A stretch of DNA of 64,000 nt from Verrucomicrobiota bacterium (GTDB lineage: Bacteria > Verrucomicrobiota > Verrucomicrobiia > Opitutales > Opitutaceae): assembly GCA_023391285.1 (NCBI GenBank), contig JAEWBF010000045.1, forward strand, positions 1 to 64,000. Direction: 5' to 3'. The position numbers and the translations under genes were made by a program. Below, one piece after another: positions 16,204 to 25,619 of the stretch. How positions within the stretch are numbered: the first letter of the stretch is position 1; each line of letters starts with the position of its first letter. The notes under the pieces were generated by a model. That model ran no database searches. It saw nothing but the letters and a program-made list of their open reading frames with translations, and was not told the origin of the DNA.

Positions 16204-16659
16204 TCAGTCGGCGTGGGTCTCGGTGGTGGTTGCGGAGGCGTCGCCGTGGAGGGCGTTGAGGGCAGCATGCCAGCCGAGGGTGGCGCATTTGATGCGAGCG
16301 GGGAAGGCGTGCACGCCGGCGAAGGCGCCGATGTCGCTGATTTCTTCCGGTGCTTGGCCGGTGGTGACGATGTGGTGAAATTCCTTGAAGAGCGTTTCTG
16401 CTTCGGCGGCGGTTTTGCCTTTGAGCTGGGTCGTCATGAGCGACGCGCTGGCTTGCGAAATGGCGCAGCCGGAACCGTCGAAAGTGATTTCGTCGATGCG
16501 GTCGCCGTCGAGGCGCAGGTAAACGCTGCATTGGTCGCCGCAGGACGGATTTTCACCGTGCGCGACGCGAGTGGCGGTCGGGAGTTTGCCGCGATTACGG
16601 GGGCGCTTGTTATGGTCGAGGATGACCTGCTGATAGAGTTCGGTGAGGTCGGCGGACAT
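16204..16659 (-). CDS. sufU: SufU-type sulfur-transfer / Fe-S assembly protein
   Basis: 151 residues from the ATG at 16659; a TTG 13 codons upstream is an alternative. The three cysteines of the IscU/SufU fold are present in NPSCGD, GSGCAIS and RIKCATLGW, with the early LYQQVILDHNKRPRN typical of SufU. The insert between the second and third cysteines (KEFHHIVTTG region) matches SufU rather than IscU. It accepts persulfide from SufS. It is the third gene of hemN-queD-sufU-sufS, 79 bases after queD. Confidence 0.93.
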   Translation of the reverse strand: MSADLTELYQQVILDHNKRPRNRGKLPTATRVAHGENPSCGDQCSVYLRLDGDRIDEITFDGSGCAISQASASLMTTQLKGKTAAEAETLFKEFHHIVTTGQAPEEISDIGAFAGVHAFPARIKCATLGWHAALNALHGDASATTTETHAD

Positions 16660-16738
16660 CGGAGCGCCGAATGTCGGAGGCAGGGTGGCGGTTGGCAACT
16701 CGCGAGAGCGGGCGAGATGGAGGGGGTTGCCGGTGTCG

Positions 16739-17164
16739 CTACTCCCAATATTCGGCCCAGCTGGTGGCGGTTTCGGTCACGCGGATGCGTTCGAGGCGGG
16801 CGTGGGGCGCGATGGTGGCGAGGCGTTGACGGAGAGTGTGGAAGATTTCGCGCGCGAGCACTTCGGTAGTGGGATCGGTATCTGTGAATGAAACGATGCG
16901 TTCTCCGTAGGCGGATTGGAATTCGGCGAAACGAGGATCGGCGGTGTTGAGGGCGAACGTGTGATCGAACCGATCGATGACGTGGGCGGCGGCCGATTTG
17001 AGAGATTTGAAGTCGATCACCATGTCGTGGGGATCGAGGTGGTCGCTTGCGGCGACGATTTCGATGGTGCGGCTGTGTCCGTGCGGAAAGCGGCAGGCTC
17101 CGGCGTGTTTGGTGAGCAGGTGTCCGCTTTCGACGGTGAAGGTTTTCGCGATGCGAAAGGGCAT
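16739..17164 (-). CDS. queD: 6-carboxy-5,6,7,8-tetrahydropterin synthase (QueD/PTPS family)
   Basis: 141 residues. Zinc-ligand histidines lie in VESGHLL and RFPHGHS; DPHDMVIDFKSLK and the closing ETATSWAEYWE match the 6-pyruvoyltetrahydropterin synthase/QueD fold. The catalytic Cys is seen in the KHAGACRFPHGH stretch. QueD converts dihydroneopterin triphosphate to carboxytetrahydropterin in queuosine synthesis; no other queuosine genes are in the window, so a related pterin role cannot be excluded. The gene lies 38 bases after hemN and is probably co-transcribed with it. Confidence 0.88.
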   Translation of the reverse strand: MPFRIAKTFTVESGHLLTKHAGACRFPHGHSRTIEIVAASDHLDPHDMVIDFKSLKSAAAHVIDRFDHTFALNTADPRFAEFQSAYGERIVSFTDTDPTTEVLAREIFHTLRQRLATIAPHARLERIRVTETATSWAEYWE

Positions 17165-17202
17165 GAAGGGCGCTGGAGTATCAGGCAGCGGAGTGCGCGA
17201 GT

Positions 17203-18606
17203 TCAGATTGTCTTGGAAAAGCGATGAGTCGTATGGCCGAGGTAGGCGTCGAAGCGCATGGCGACGACGCGAAGCAGGGGCATACCGCGGGGCGTGACGG
17301 TCAGGTGCTGGTGGTCGCGTTCGACAATGCCATCGTTCTCAAGATCGGAGAGCGAGGCGAGGGGCGCTGCGTAGGTCGCGGTGAAATCGAGCCCGAATTC
17401 TTGGGAGAGTGCGGCGAAGTCGAGTCGGCGGTCGCACATGACCCGCATGATGATGGTGCGACGGCGGAGGTCTTCGGCGGAGAGCTGGAGCGTGCGTTCG
17501 ATGGGGAGTTGACCGGCGTCGAGGGCGGCGCGCCAGGCCGGCAGGGTTTTGTGGTTTTGGCGATAGGTGTTGGCGGTCGAAGAGATGGACGACATCCCGA
17601 ATCCGTAGAGCGAAGCGTCTGCGTGGGTGCTGTAGCCCTGGAAATTACGGTGGAGGGTGCCTTGGCGTTGCGCGATCGCGAGTTCGTCATCGGGACGCGC
17701 GAAGTGGTCGAGGCCGATGTCGAGGAAGCCGGCGCGGGTGAGTTTCGCGTGGGCGAGGGCGAACATGGCGAGTTTCTCTTCGGCGGATGGGAGTTGTTCG
17801 CGGTCGTCGAAGATTTTCTGGGCGGGCTTGATCCAAGGGACGTGCGCGTAGCTGAAGACGGAGAGCCGGTCGGGTTCGAGGCCGAGAACGTCGTCGAGGG
17901 TGGTGGAGAACGACTCCGGGGTTTGCAGCGGCAAGCCGTGGATGAGATCGACGTTGATGGAGCGGAAGCCGTGGGTGCGCAGCCAGGCGACGGCCTGCTG
18001 GTTCTGGGGGTGTGGCTGGATCCGGTGGACGGCAAGTTGGACGCGGGGGTTGGTATCTTGGACGCCGAGTGAGGCGCGAGTGGCGCCGATTTCGCGAAGA
18101 GCGATGACGTGATCTTCGGAGAGTCGGCGGGGGTCGATTTCCACACTGAACTCGGTGGAGGCGTTCAGGTTGAACGTTGATTTCAGCAATGCGCCGAGAC
18201 GCCGAATTTCGTCGGGCGGGAAGAACGTCGGGGTGCCACCACCGAGATGGATCTGGGCAACGGGGCGCGATCGATCGATGTGGGCTGCGGTGAGTGCGAC
18301 CTCGCGGGCAAGGTCGTCGAGATACTCGCTGGCGGCGTCGCGACGACGGGTGATGACGGTGGTGCAACCGCAGAACCAGCAGCGCGTTTCACAAAAGGGG
18401 AGATGGAAGTAGAGTGACAGCGGTCCGGCTCCGGAGCGATTGTCGTCGGCGATGGCGTCCATGACGGACCCGGGAGGCGCGTCGGTGGTAAACTGGGTGG
18501 CCGGCGGATAGGAAGTATAGCGTGGCCCGGGGACAGAATATTTTCGAACCAAGTCGAGATTGATCGCGGGCGAAGACGAGAAGGCAGGCTCGTGGGGGGA
18601 GATCAT
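17203..18606 (-). CDS. hemN: Oxygen-independent coproporphyrinogen III oxidase
   Basis: 467 residues from the ATG at 18606. The N-terminal YSVPGPRYTSYPPATQF is diagnostic for true HemN, followed by the radical-SAM cysteines CETRCWFCGC and the SAM-binding LGGGTPTF. Later segments include SVEIDPRR, GVQDTNPRVQ, NVDLIHGLP and the C-terminal winged-helix-like HemN domain. It converts coproporphyrinogen III to protoporphyrinogen IX without oxygen, in keeping with the PFOR nearby. The longer open frame upstream is rejected because it crosses the tRNA gene. It is first in a likely operon with queD, sufU and sufS. Confidence 0.96.
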   Translation of the reverse strand: MISPHEPAFSSSPAINLDLVRKYSVPGPRYTSYPPATQFTTDAPPGSVMDAIADDNRSGAGPLSLYFHLPFCETRCWFCGCTTVITRRRDAASEYLDDLAREVALTAAHIDRSRPVAQIHLGGGTPTFFPPDEIRRLGALLKSTFNLNASTEFSVEIDPRRLSEDHVIALREIGATRASLGVQDTNPRVQLAVHRIQPHPQNQQAVAWLRTHGFRSINVDLIHGLPLQTPESFSTTLDDVLGLEPDRLSVFSYAHVPWIKPAQKIFDDREQLPSAEEKLAMFALAHAKLTRAGFLDIGLDHFARPDDELAIAQRQGTLHRNFQGYSTHADASLYGFGMSSISSTANTYRQNHKTLPAWRAALDAGQLPIERTLQLSAEDLRRRTIIMRVMCDRRLDFAALSQEFGLDFTATYAAPLASLSDLENDGIVERDHQHLTVTPRGMPLLRVVAMRFDAYLGHTTHRFSKTI

Positions 18607-18854
18607 GGCGGGTGTGTGTGATTTCACTCTGCCACTGAAGAGCGGAGGCGACTGCGCGGAGGTTGGCGAAGGGTGTGCGGTTCTTGCCGTGTTCCTGTGG
18701 TCGCGTGGTGCAGGGATCGTGACTTGGCTCTTATCCTGGTTCGGGGTGGTGTTGGGCGATGGAGCGGAATTCCGCGTTGACCCGGCATCCCGGGGGCGTT
18801 TGCTTCGCCCCTTCGACAGAAAGCGGCCCCGCAGCGCGGGGTTGGTCAGTGCTC

Positions 18855-19296
<442 letters not shown>

Positions 19297-22200
19297 ATGC
19301 AAATGACAAAAGACAAACTCCTAGCCAAATACGCGCTAGGCCTAGCGTCAGCGGCGGTCTTCGCCACTGGCGTTTCGCAGGCACAGCCTGCTCCCTCGGC
19401 TACCCCCGAGCGGGAAAGTGACGAAGAGGTGATTGTGCTGTCGCCGTTCGAAGTTTCGGCGGCGGAAGAGCGGGGTTACGCGGCAGCGACGACGCTGGCC
19501 GGTAACCGCCTCAACACCGACCTTCGTGACGTCGGAAGCGCGATCCAAGTCGTCACCAGCCAGTTCCTCGCGGACACCGGCGCGGTGAACAACGAGACGC
19601 TGCTGCAATACACGACCTCGACGGAAGTCGGTAACGTGTTCGGTAACTTCGCCGGTCTCGGCGACGGTGCGCGTCTCGACGAGCGCACGCGGTTCACGAA
19701 CCCCAACCAAAACACCCGTGTCCGTGGTTTGACCAACGCGGATAACACCCGTGACTATTTCCTCTCGGACATTCCGTGGGATGGTTACAACATCGATCGC
19801 GTCGACCTGAGCCGCGGCCCGAACTCGATTCTGTTCGGTCAAGGCAGCCCCGCCGGTATCATCAACGCCGGCGTGAAGATGGCGTCGTTCCGCAACGCCA
19901 ACACGGTTGAAGTCCGCGTCGACAACCACGGCAGCGTCCGTGGCACGCTCGACGTCAATCGCGTGCTGCTGAAGGACGAATTGGCCATCCGCATCATGGC
20001 GTTGGCTGACAATCAGAAATTTCAGCAACGTCCGGCGTTTCAGGATGACCACCGCATTGCGGGTGCCTTGCGCTATGAGCCCGGCTTCCTGAAGCGTGGT
20101 TCGGCGCGCACGATCTTCAAGGTCAACGGCGAAGCGGGCAAGGTCCGTTCCAACCGTCCGCGCACGCTGCCCCCGCTCGACTTCATCACGCCGTGGTTCT
20201 GGACCGGTTCGGCGCAAGGGCGGTATGTCAGCAACGGTTCCGACATCAACGGCAATCCCGTTCAGACGGGCGACGCGCGCGTTTACGAGAATCTGAACAA
20301 GCTGGTGATCAATCCGCACATGGCGCAGAACGACAACTTCTACGCCCCGGAATTCGCGCACGGCCTGACCCGCCCCTCGATCAACGGTGGTCCGTATGGT
20401 GGCCGGTTCAACCCTTACTTCAATCCGTGGATCGGCAATTTCGGCAATGCGATCGGCGGCCCGACGGGGTATTTCGACACCCTGGGTAGCTCGACCCCCA
20501 GCCGCTATATGCTGCAGGAAATCCGCGGCAATTGGGGTATCAACAGCTCGGGCAACCCGGACAATGGCGTCGGCGGTTTCCAATTCAACCGTCTCGTCAG
20601 CCTCAACAGCTACGGCACCTATGCCCAGCGCGCCGGCCTTCCGTTTGCCGAGTTCGGCGTCTACAAGGACAATTCGATCACGGACCCGACGATCTTCGAT
20701 TTCTACAACAACCTCCTCGACGGTCCGAACAAGAAGGAGTGGCAGGACTTCAATGTCATCAATCTGAGCCTCTCGCAGACCTTCCTGGACGACAAGATCG
20801 GCTTCGATCTGACCTACAATCGCGAAGAGTATAAGAACGGCCAGATCTCGTTCATGTCCGGTGGCCAACAGGGTATCTACATCGACATCAACACGACTGA
20901 CACCGACGGCACGAACCTCGGTAAAGCGCGGACCCCGGGTGGCCCGGTCATTCCCTTCGAGGACGGCACGCCCAATCAGAACCTCGGTCGCGCGTTTGTC
21001 GGCGACAACGGTGCCGGCGGCAACAGCTCCTATCGGAGCGACCGTAACTCGAAACGTGCCACGGGCTTTGTGACGCACGACTTCGACGAAGAAGGTTCCG
21101 GTAACTTCCTCACCAACTTCCTCGGCCGTCACACGCTGACCGCCCTCTGGGGACGTGACGAGCAAAAGACGGACAATCGCAGCTGGGCCCGTTATGCGGT
21201 CCTCGATCCGCAATGGCGTGCCTTCATCAACAACACGGCCGTCTGGACTGAAGGTCAGAACTTCCTCCCGAGCGCCGTGATTTATCTCGGGCCGTCCTTG
21301 ATGAACCGCAGCTCAGCCTCCGGTGCTAACCTGCCCCGCATCGAGAACGAGATCAAGCTCACCTCTGGCACGATGAGGCTTTTCGACTCGCACTGGAACC
21401 GTTCACGCAATCCGTCGGATCCGAACTATGTCGACCCCGGCGCCGAATGGCTCAACCCGACCCAACGGAGCGATCCGGCTACGGCGCAGTGGTATATCGA
21501 CAACAATGCCGACGACCCCTACACCTCGTTCCAAGCCGAAAACCCCGCCAACTATGTTGGCTGGACCAACTACCCGCTGAATATCACCGACTCCGAGGCA
21601 GCGCCCGGGAACCGTGACCTGTTGACGACCAGCGGTCGCCTCCAGAAGAAGCGCACGACCTCCAAGGTGCTTGTGTGGCAGGGTCAGTTGCTGGACGGTG
21701 CGATCGTCGGCACGTTCGGCTATCGCAAGGACCGGGCCCAAGGCTGGAGCCGTTCGGTCAATGTCAACAGCGGCCTCAATGAAGATGGCGTGGCTCAGAC
21801 GCGTCAGTATGGCCATATCAACCTTACCCCTGACGCCTACTATCTGCCGAAGACGGGTTCGGACCTCGAAGAAACGTCCAAGGCTTGGAGTATCGTCACC
21901 CACTTCGACGAACTTCCCGTCCTGAAGGACGTCCTCGATGGCTTCCCGGTTCGCGTGAGCGCGTTCTTCAACAAGTCGGCCAACTTCCAGCCGGAAGCCC
22001 TCCGCGTGGACGTCTACGGCGAGCAGATCGCTCTCCCGAAAGGCGAAACCAAGGATTACGGTCTCATTCTGGAAACCCGCGACGGCAAGTATTCGCTCCG
22101 CATCAACAAGTATGAGACGGCTGCGACGAACGCCAACAGCTCGGGCCTCGGCGGCGCCGGCTTCCTCGGAAACTCGCAGGTCTGGGGTGGTAGTCAGGCC

Positions 22201-23235
22201 AACCAGTTCGAATACGACTTTGGCCTCAACAACCAGCCGAGCGGCGCCATCATCACCAATCAGGTGAACAATCGCCCCGCGGGCGCTCCGCAGCCTCCGG
22301 GCTGGTCGGCGCAGTTCCGTCCGGGCAACGCCGAGTGGGATCCGACCAACAGCCTCTACAACTTCGGCACGGGTGGCCCGTATGCCACGCAAGAGGCCGC
22401 GTCCGCCTACGAAGCTCAAGTGGTCGCCGCCTGGCGCGCTTGGCAGGCGAAGGTTGACCCGCGCTTCTACGCCGCGTGGGGCATCAACCTCAACGATCCG
22501 TTCGACCAATCCAACCCCAAGGGGTTGACTGCGAACGTGCCGAACGGCTTCGCCCTCACCGAGGATAGCACCTCGAAGGGTTATGAAATCGAGCTCACCG
22601 CCGAGCCGATCCGTAACTGGCGCCTGCTGGTTAACGCGGCCAAGACGAGCGCGACCCGCCAGAACATCGGTGGCAAGAACCTCGCCGAGTTCATCGCTGG
22701 CTACGAAGACGCCCTCAACAACACCCCGGCTGGTGACATGCGCATCTGGTGGGGTGGCGCGGGTAACGAAACCGCTTCGTTCCAGTGGTATCAAAACGTC
22801 GGTGGTGAATGGGCTCAGCGCAAGCTGCAGAACAACACCAACGTTCCCGAACTGCGTGAATGGCGCGTCAACGGCATCACGACCTACGACTTCACCGAAG
22901 GCGCCCTCAAGGGTTTGAGCGTCGGTGGCGGCGTTCGCTGGCAGAGCGAAGTGGTCATCGGATACCGTCCGGTCCCCGTGGCCGGCAAGCCGCGTGAGTT
23001 GTCGTTCGATATCGCGAATCCCTACATGGGGCCCGCCGAGACGAACTTCGACTTCTGGGTCGGCTACAGCCGCAAGGTCACGGACCGCATCAACTGGCGT
23101 ATTCAGTTCAACGTCAGAAATGCGTTCCAAGACAACGAGCTGATCCCGATCACAGCGCAGCCTGATGGCACACCGGCGACCTATCGTATTGCGCCGCCGC
23201 GTCTCTTCACGCTGACGAACACGTTCTCGTTCTAA
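19297..23235 (+). CDS. TonB-dependent outer-membrane receptor, Opitutaceae type
   Basis: 1,312 residues. The signal peptide (KYALGLASAAVFATGVSQAQ) is followed by EEVIVLSPFEVSA, a probable TonB box typical of Opitutaceae receptors. The plug domain follows at about residues 60-200, with VDLSRGPNSILFGQGSPAG. The remainder is a large barrel with many aromatic/Asn-rich strands, ending TNTFSF with the terminal Phe. It is expected to import a TonB-energised ligand; large receptors of this clade often take carbohydrates or other organic matter, but the ligand cannot be read here. Codon choice is strongly biased to C-ending and CGT/GGT codons, suggesting high expression. No Shine-Dalgarno is seen; ATG at 19303 is an alternative start. 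Confidence 0.95.
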   Translation: MQMTKDKLLAKYALGLASAAVFATGVSQAQPAPSATPERESDEEVIVLSPFEVSAAEERGYAAATTLAGNRLNTDLRDVGSAIQVVTSQFLADTGAVNNETLLQYTTSTEVGNVFGNFAGLGDGARLDERTRFTNPNQNTRVRGLTNADNTRDYFLSDIPWDGYNIDRVDLSRGPNSILFGQGSPAGIINAGVKMASFRNANTVEVRVDNHGSVRGTLDVNRVLLKDELAIRIMALADNQKFQQRPAFQDDHRIAGALRYEPGFLKRGSARTIFKVNGEAGKVRSNRPRTLPPLDFITPWFWTGSAQGRYVSNGSDINGNPVQTGDARVYENLNKLVINPHMAQNDNFYAPEFAHGLTRPSINGGPYGGRFNPYFNPWIGNFGNAIGGPTGYFDTLGSSTPSRYMLQEIRGNWGINSSGNPDNGVGGFQFNRLVSLNSYGTYAQRAGLPFAEFGVYKDNSITDPTIFDFYNNLLDGPNKKEWQDFNVINLSLSQTFLDDKIGFDLTYNREEYKNGQISFMSGGQQGIYIDINTTDTDGTNLGKARTPGGPVIPFEDGTPNQNLGRAFVGDNGAGGNSSYRSDRNSKRATGFVTHDFDEEGSGNFLTNFLGRHTLTALWGRDEQKTDNRSWARYAVLDPQWRAFINNTAVWTEGQNFLPSAVIYLGPSLMNRSSASGANLPRIENEIKLTSGTMRLFDSHWNRSRNPSDPNYVDPGAEWLNPTQRSDPATAQWYIDNNADDPYTSFQAENPANYVGWTNYPLNITDSEAAPGNRDLLTTSGRLQKKRTTSKVLVWQGQLLDGAIVGTFGYRKDRAQGWSRSVNVNSGLNEDGVAQTRQYGHINLTPDAYYLPKTGSDLEETSKAWSIVTHFDELPVLKDVLDGFPVRVSAFFNKSANFQPEALRVDVYGEQIALPKGETKDYGLILETRDGKYSLRINKYETAATNANSSGLGGAGFLGNSQVWGGSQANQFEYDFGLNNQPSGAIITNQVNNRPAGAPQPPGWSAQFRPGNAEWDPTNSLYNFGTGGPYATQEAASAYEAQVVAAWRAWQAKVDPRFYAAWGINLNDPFDQSNPKGLTANVPNGFALTEDSTSKGYEIELTAEPIRNWRLLVNAAKTSATRQNIGGKNLAEFIAGYEDALNNTPAGDMRIWWGGAGNETASFQWYQNVGGEWAQRKLQNNTNVPELREWRVNGITTYDFTEGALKGLSVGGGVRWQSEVVIGYRPVPVAGKPRELSFDIANPYMGPAETNFDFWVGYSRKVTDRINWRIQFNVRNAFQDNELIPITAQPDGTPATYRIAPPRLFTLTNTFSF

Positions 23236-23259
23236 TTCCCTGCTCACGCAGGTAGTCGC

Positions 23260-23293
23260 AGCGCCTCCCGGTTTCCGGGAGGCGCTTTTTTTT
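23260..23293 (+). terminator. Rho-independent terminator of the TonB receptor gene
   Basis: A 12-bp perfect stem, AGCGCCTCCCGG and CCGGGAGGCGCT with a TTT loop, is followed by a run of eight T (23286-23293). It lies 25 bases after the receptor stop codon. The following 211 bases to the next start show no further structure I can name. Confidence 0.95.
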
Positions 23294-23504
23294 GCGGGGA
23301 AGAATTCGGCCGCCCACAAATCGCTCAGTCGGGTGAGATCGGATGCTAGGCAAAAGTCTTTCCGGTTTACTCGCACCCGAACTCGTGGTGCTGCAGCGAA
23401 GCCTGCATGGGTGGAAGTTCGCGTTTGCCCGTCGCCGCTCGCTCGCTTGGCATCCGAGGGAAGCCCGAGCAGGATGATATCCCAAATGAACGAACCGGTT
23501 CCGC

Positions 23505-25604
23505 ATGCGTAAGGAATCTGTGCGCAGTCCTTCGGCTCCTCGCGAAATGCGCTCGGGCTGCGGCCCGGAGCTTTCCCGGTTTGTCGTTAATCTCGCGGCG
23601 GGAGCGGCCCTCGTCGTTTCGGTTCTGCTGATCTATTGGCCGTGCGTGAATGGAGCTTTCCTCTGGGATGATCCAGCCCACGTCACGCGCATGGAGCTTC
23701 GGAGTTGGATGGGCTTATGGCGTATTTGGTTCGAGCCCGGCGCTACCCAGCAGTATTACCCGGTGCTCCACTCGGCATTTTGGCTGCAGCATCGCCTATG
23801 GGGAGATACGACCACGGGCTACCACGTCGTGAATGTCGGGCTGCATGCGATCAACGCGTGCGGCCTCGCGCTGCTGTTGCAGCGGCTGTTGAACTCGCCC
23901 GGTGCGGATTCGGCCAAATCGGGTCGGGAGCGAACGCAAAACCTGCTAGCAACCACGTGGTTCGCGGCCTTCCTTTTTGCCGTCCATCCTGTCGCCGTCG
24001 AATCGGTGGCATGGATCACCGAACAGAAGAACACGCTCTCGACGGCGTTCTACCTGGGCGCAGCGCTGGCCTACTTCCGCTTCGAAGCCGCACGCACCGC
24101 ATCGACCTACATCGTGGCGACGCTTCTCTTTGCCCTGGCCGTCGGCAGCAAGACGACCACGGCGACGCTGCCCGCTGCGCTCTGGGTGGTATTGTGGTGG
24201 AAACACGGTCGGCTGGAGTGGAGGCGGGACGTCCTCCCTCTTCTTCCGTGGGTAGCGATCGCGATTCCCGCCGGGCTCGTGACGGCGTGGATCGAGAAAA
24301 CGATGATCGGCGCCGAGCTCGTTCTTCCCGACTTGTCGCTGGTTGAGCGCACATTGCTCGCCGCGCGGGTGTTGTGGTTCTACCTCGGCAAATTGTTTTG
24401 GCCGGTCGAGCTCACGTTCTTCTATCCGTTGTGGGATGTGGCGGCTGAAGCGTCCTCGTGGATTGGATACTTGATCGCGGCGCTCGGTGTCACCGCGGGC
24501 CTTTGGCTGTTGCGCAGCCGCACCCGCGCGCCTCTTGCGCTGTGGTTGCTCTATGCGGGCACGCTCTTCCCTGCGCTTGGGTTTTTCAAAGTATTCCCCT
24601 TCCAGTTCTCCTACGTCGCGGATCATTTCCAATACCTGGCGCTGCCCGCGGCAATGGCCGGGATCGCCTTGGGGCTGGGTTATGGCGCGGCACGTTTGTC
24701 CGCTCGATTCCGGTTCGTTGTGCCGGCCGGTGCAGCGATGCTGCTTCTCGCTCTCGCGATGAAGTCCCATGCCGAAAGCCGGCTGTATGTGAGCGACGAG
24801 GTGTTGTTTCGCGCGAACATCACGGAGAACCCAAACAGCTGGATGGGGCATCACATCCTCGCGCAGCGAATCGGAAAATCTCCCGAACGGCGGGCCGAGG
24901 CCGTCGCGCTTTTCCAGAAGGCGCTGGAACTCAACCCACGCAGCGCTGAGACCCGTGCCGCTTACGCGGGACTGCTCGTGCTCGAGCCGGGCCACAGCCG
25001 CGAAGCCATCGCGCTCTTCGAGGAGGCGATCCGGATTCGGCCGACGTATGCCGAAGCTCACAACGCGCTGGCCAACGAGCTCATGGCGATCCCGGGGCGA
25101 TTGCCCGAGGCGATCGAACATTATCAAACCGCGATCCGATTGCGCCCGGACTTCGCGCTGGCGGAGGCTAACCTCGCCATGGCGCTGGCGCAGATCCCGG
25201 AGCGGGAAGCCGAAGCGCTGTCCCATTTCGAACGGGCGCTGGCCGTGCTGCCGGACTACGCGCCGGCACATTTCTATTTGGCCAGACTATTTGCTCGCCA
25301 GCCGGCGCGCCTGAACGACGCGGCTCACCATTACGAGAAGGCGCTGGCATTGCGCCCGGGCGCTCGCGATGCGCTACTCGAGCTCGGAGACGTTCTCCTG
25401 CGACTGGGTCGAGCAGCGGAAGCTGCGCGGCGCGTGGACGAGCTGCTTCGGATTTTCCCCGACGATGTCGAAGCGCTCAACCTGCGCGGCTTGATCTTCG
25501 TGCAAGAGGGACGAGTCGATCATGCGCGGACCGCTTGGCGCCGTGCGTTGGAGCGTGCGCCAAACTTCGAGCCCGCCCGGCAAAACCTCCTGCGGCTTCA
25601 GTAG
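23505..25604 (+). CDS. Membrane protein with TPR tail (TMTC/GT-C-like glycosyltransferase candidate)
   Basis: 699 residues. The first ~430 contain about ten membrane helices and the features of bacterial TMTC-like proteins: FLWDDPAHV after the first helix, then VHPVAVESVAWITEQKN. The C-terminal ~270 residues are tetratricopeptide repeats of about 34-36 residues (for example EAIALFEEAIRIRPTYAEAH). In animals this architecture belongs to O-mannosyltransferases; in bacteria the activity is mostly untested. The acidic WDD motif after TM1 is consistent with a lipid-linked-sugar GT-C enzyme. It is convergent with the membrane protein at 25620, 15 bases apart. ATG at 23547 is an alternative start. 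Confidence 0.75.
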   Translation: MRKESVRSPSAPREMRSGCGPELSRFVVNLAAGAALVVSVLLIYWPCVNGAFLWDDPAHVTRMELRSWMGLWRIWFEPGATQQYYPVLHSAFWLQHRLWGDTTTGYHVVNVGLHAINACGLALLLQRLLNSPGADSAKSGRERTQNLLATTWFAAFLFAVHPVAVESVAWITEQKNTLSTAFYLGAALAYFRFEAARTASTYIVATLLFALAVGSKTTTATLPAALWVVLWWKHGRLEWRRDVLPLLPWVAIAIPAGLVTAWIEKTMIGAELVLPDLSLVERTLLAARVLWFYLGKLFWPVELTFFYPLWDVAAEASSWIGYLIAALGVTAGLWLLRSRTRAPLALWLLYAGTLFPALGFFKVFPFQFSYVADHFQYLALPAAMAGIALGLGYGAARLSARFRFVVPAGAAMLLLALAMKSHAESRLYVSDEVLFRANITENPNSWMGHHILAQRIGKSPERRAEAVALFQKALELNPRSAETRAAYAGLLVLEPGHSREAIALFEEAIRIRPTYAEAHNALANELMAIPGRLPEAIEHYQTAIRLRPDFALAEANLAMALAQIPEREAEALSHFERALAVLPDYAPAHFYLARLFARQPARLNDAAHHYEKALALRPGARDALLELGDVLLRLGRAAEAARRVDELLRIFPDDVEALNLRGLIFVQEGRVDHARTAWRRALERAPNFEPARQNLLRLQ

Positions 25605-25619
25605 CGAGGGTCGTGGACG

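Noticed and set aside
19348..23376. Two long minus-strand open frames (about 620 and 660 codons) opposite the TonB receptor
   Set aside because: They arise from the strong codon bias of the sense gene. Their translations have no signal peptide, no domain and an Arg/Val/Glu-skewed composition.
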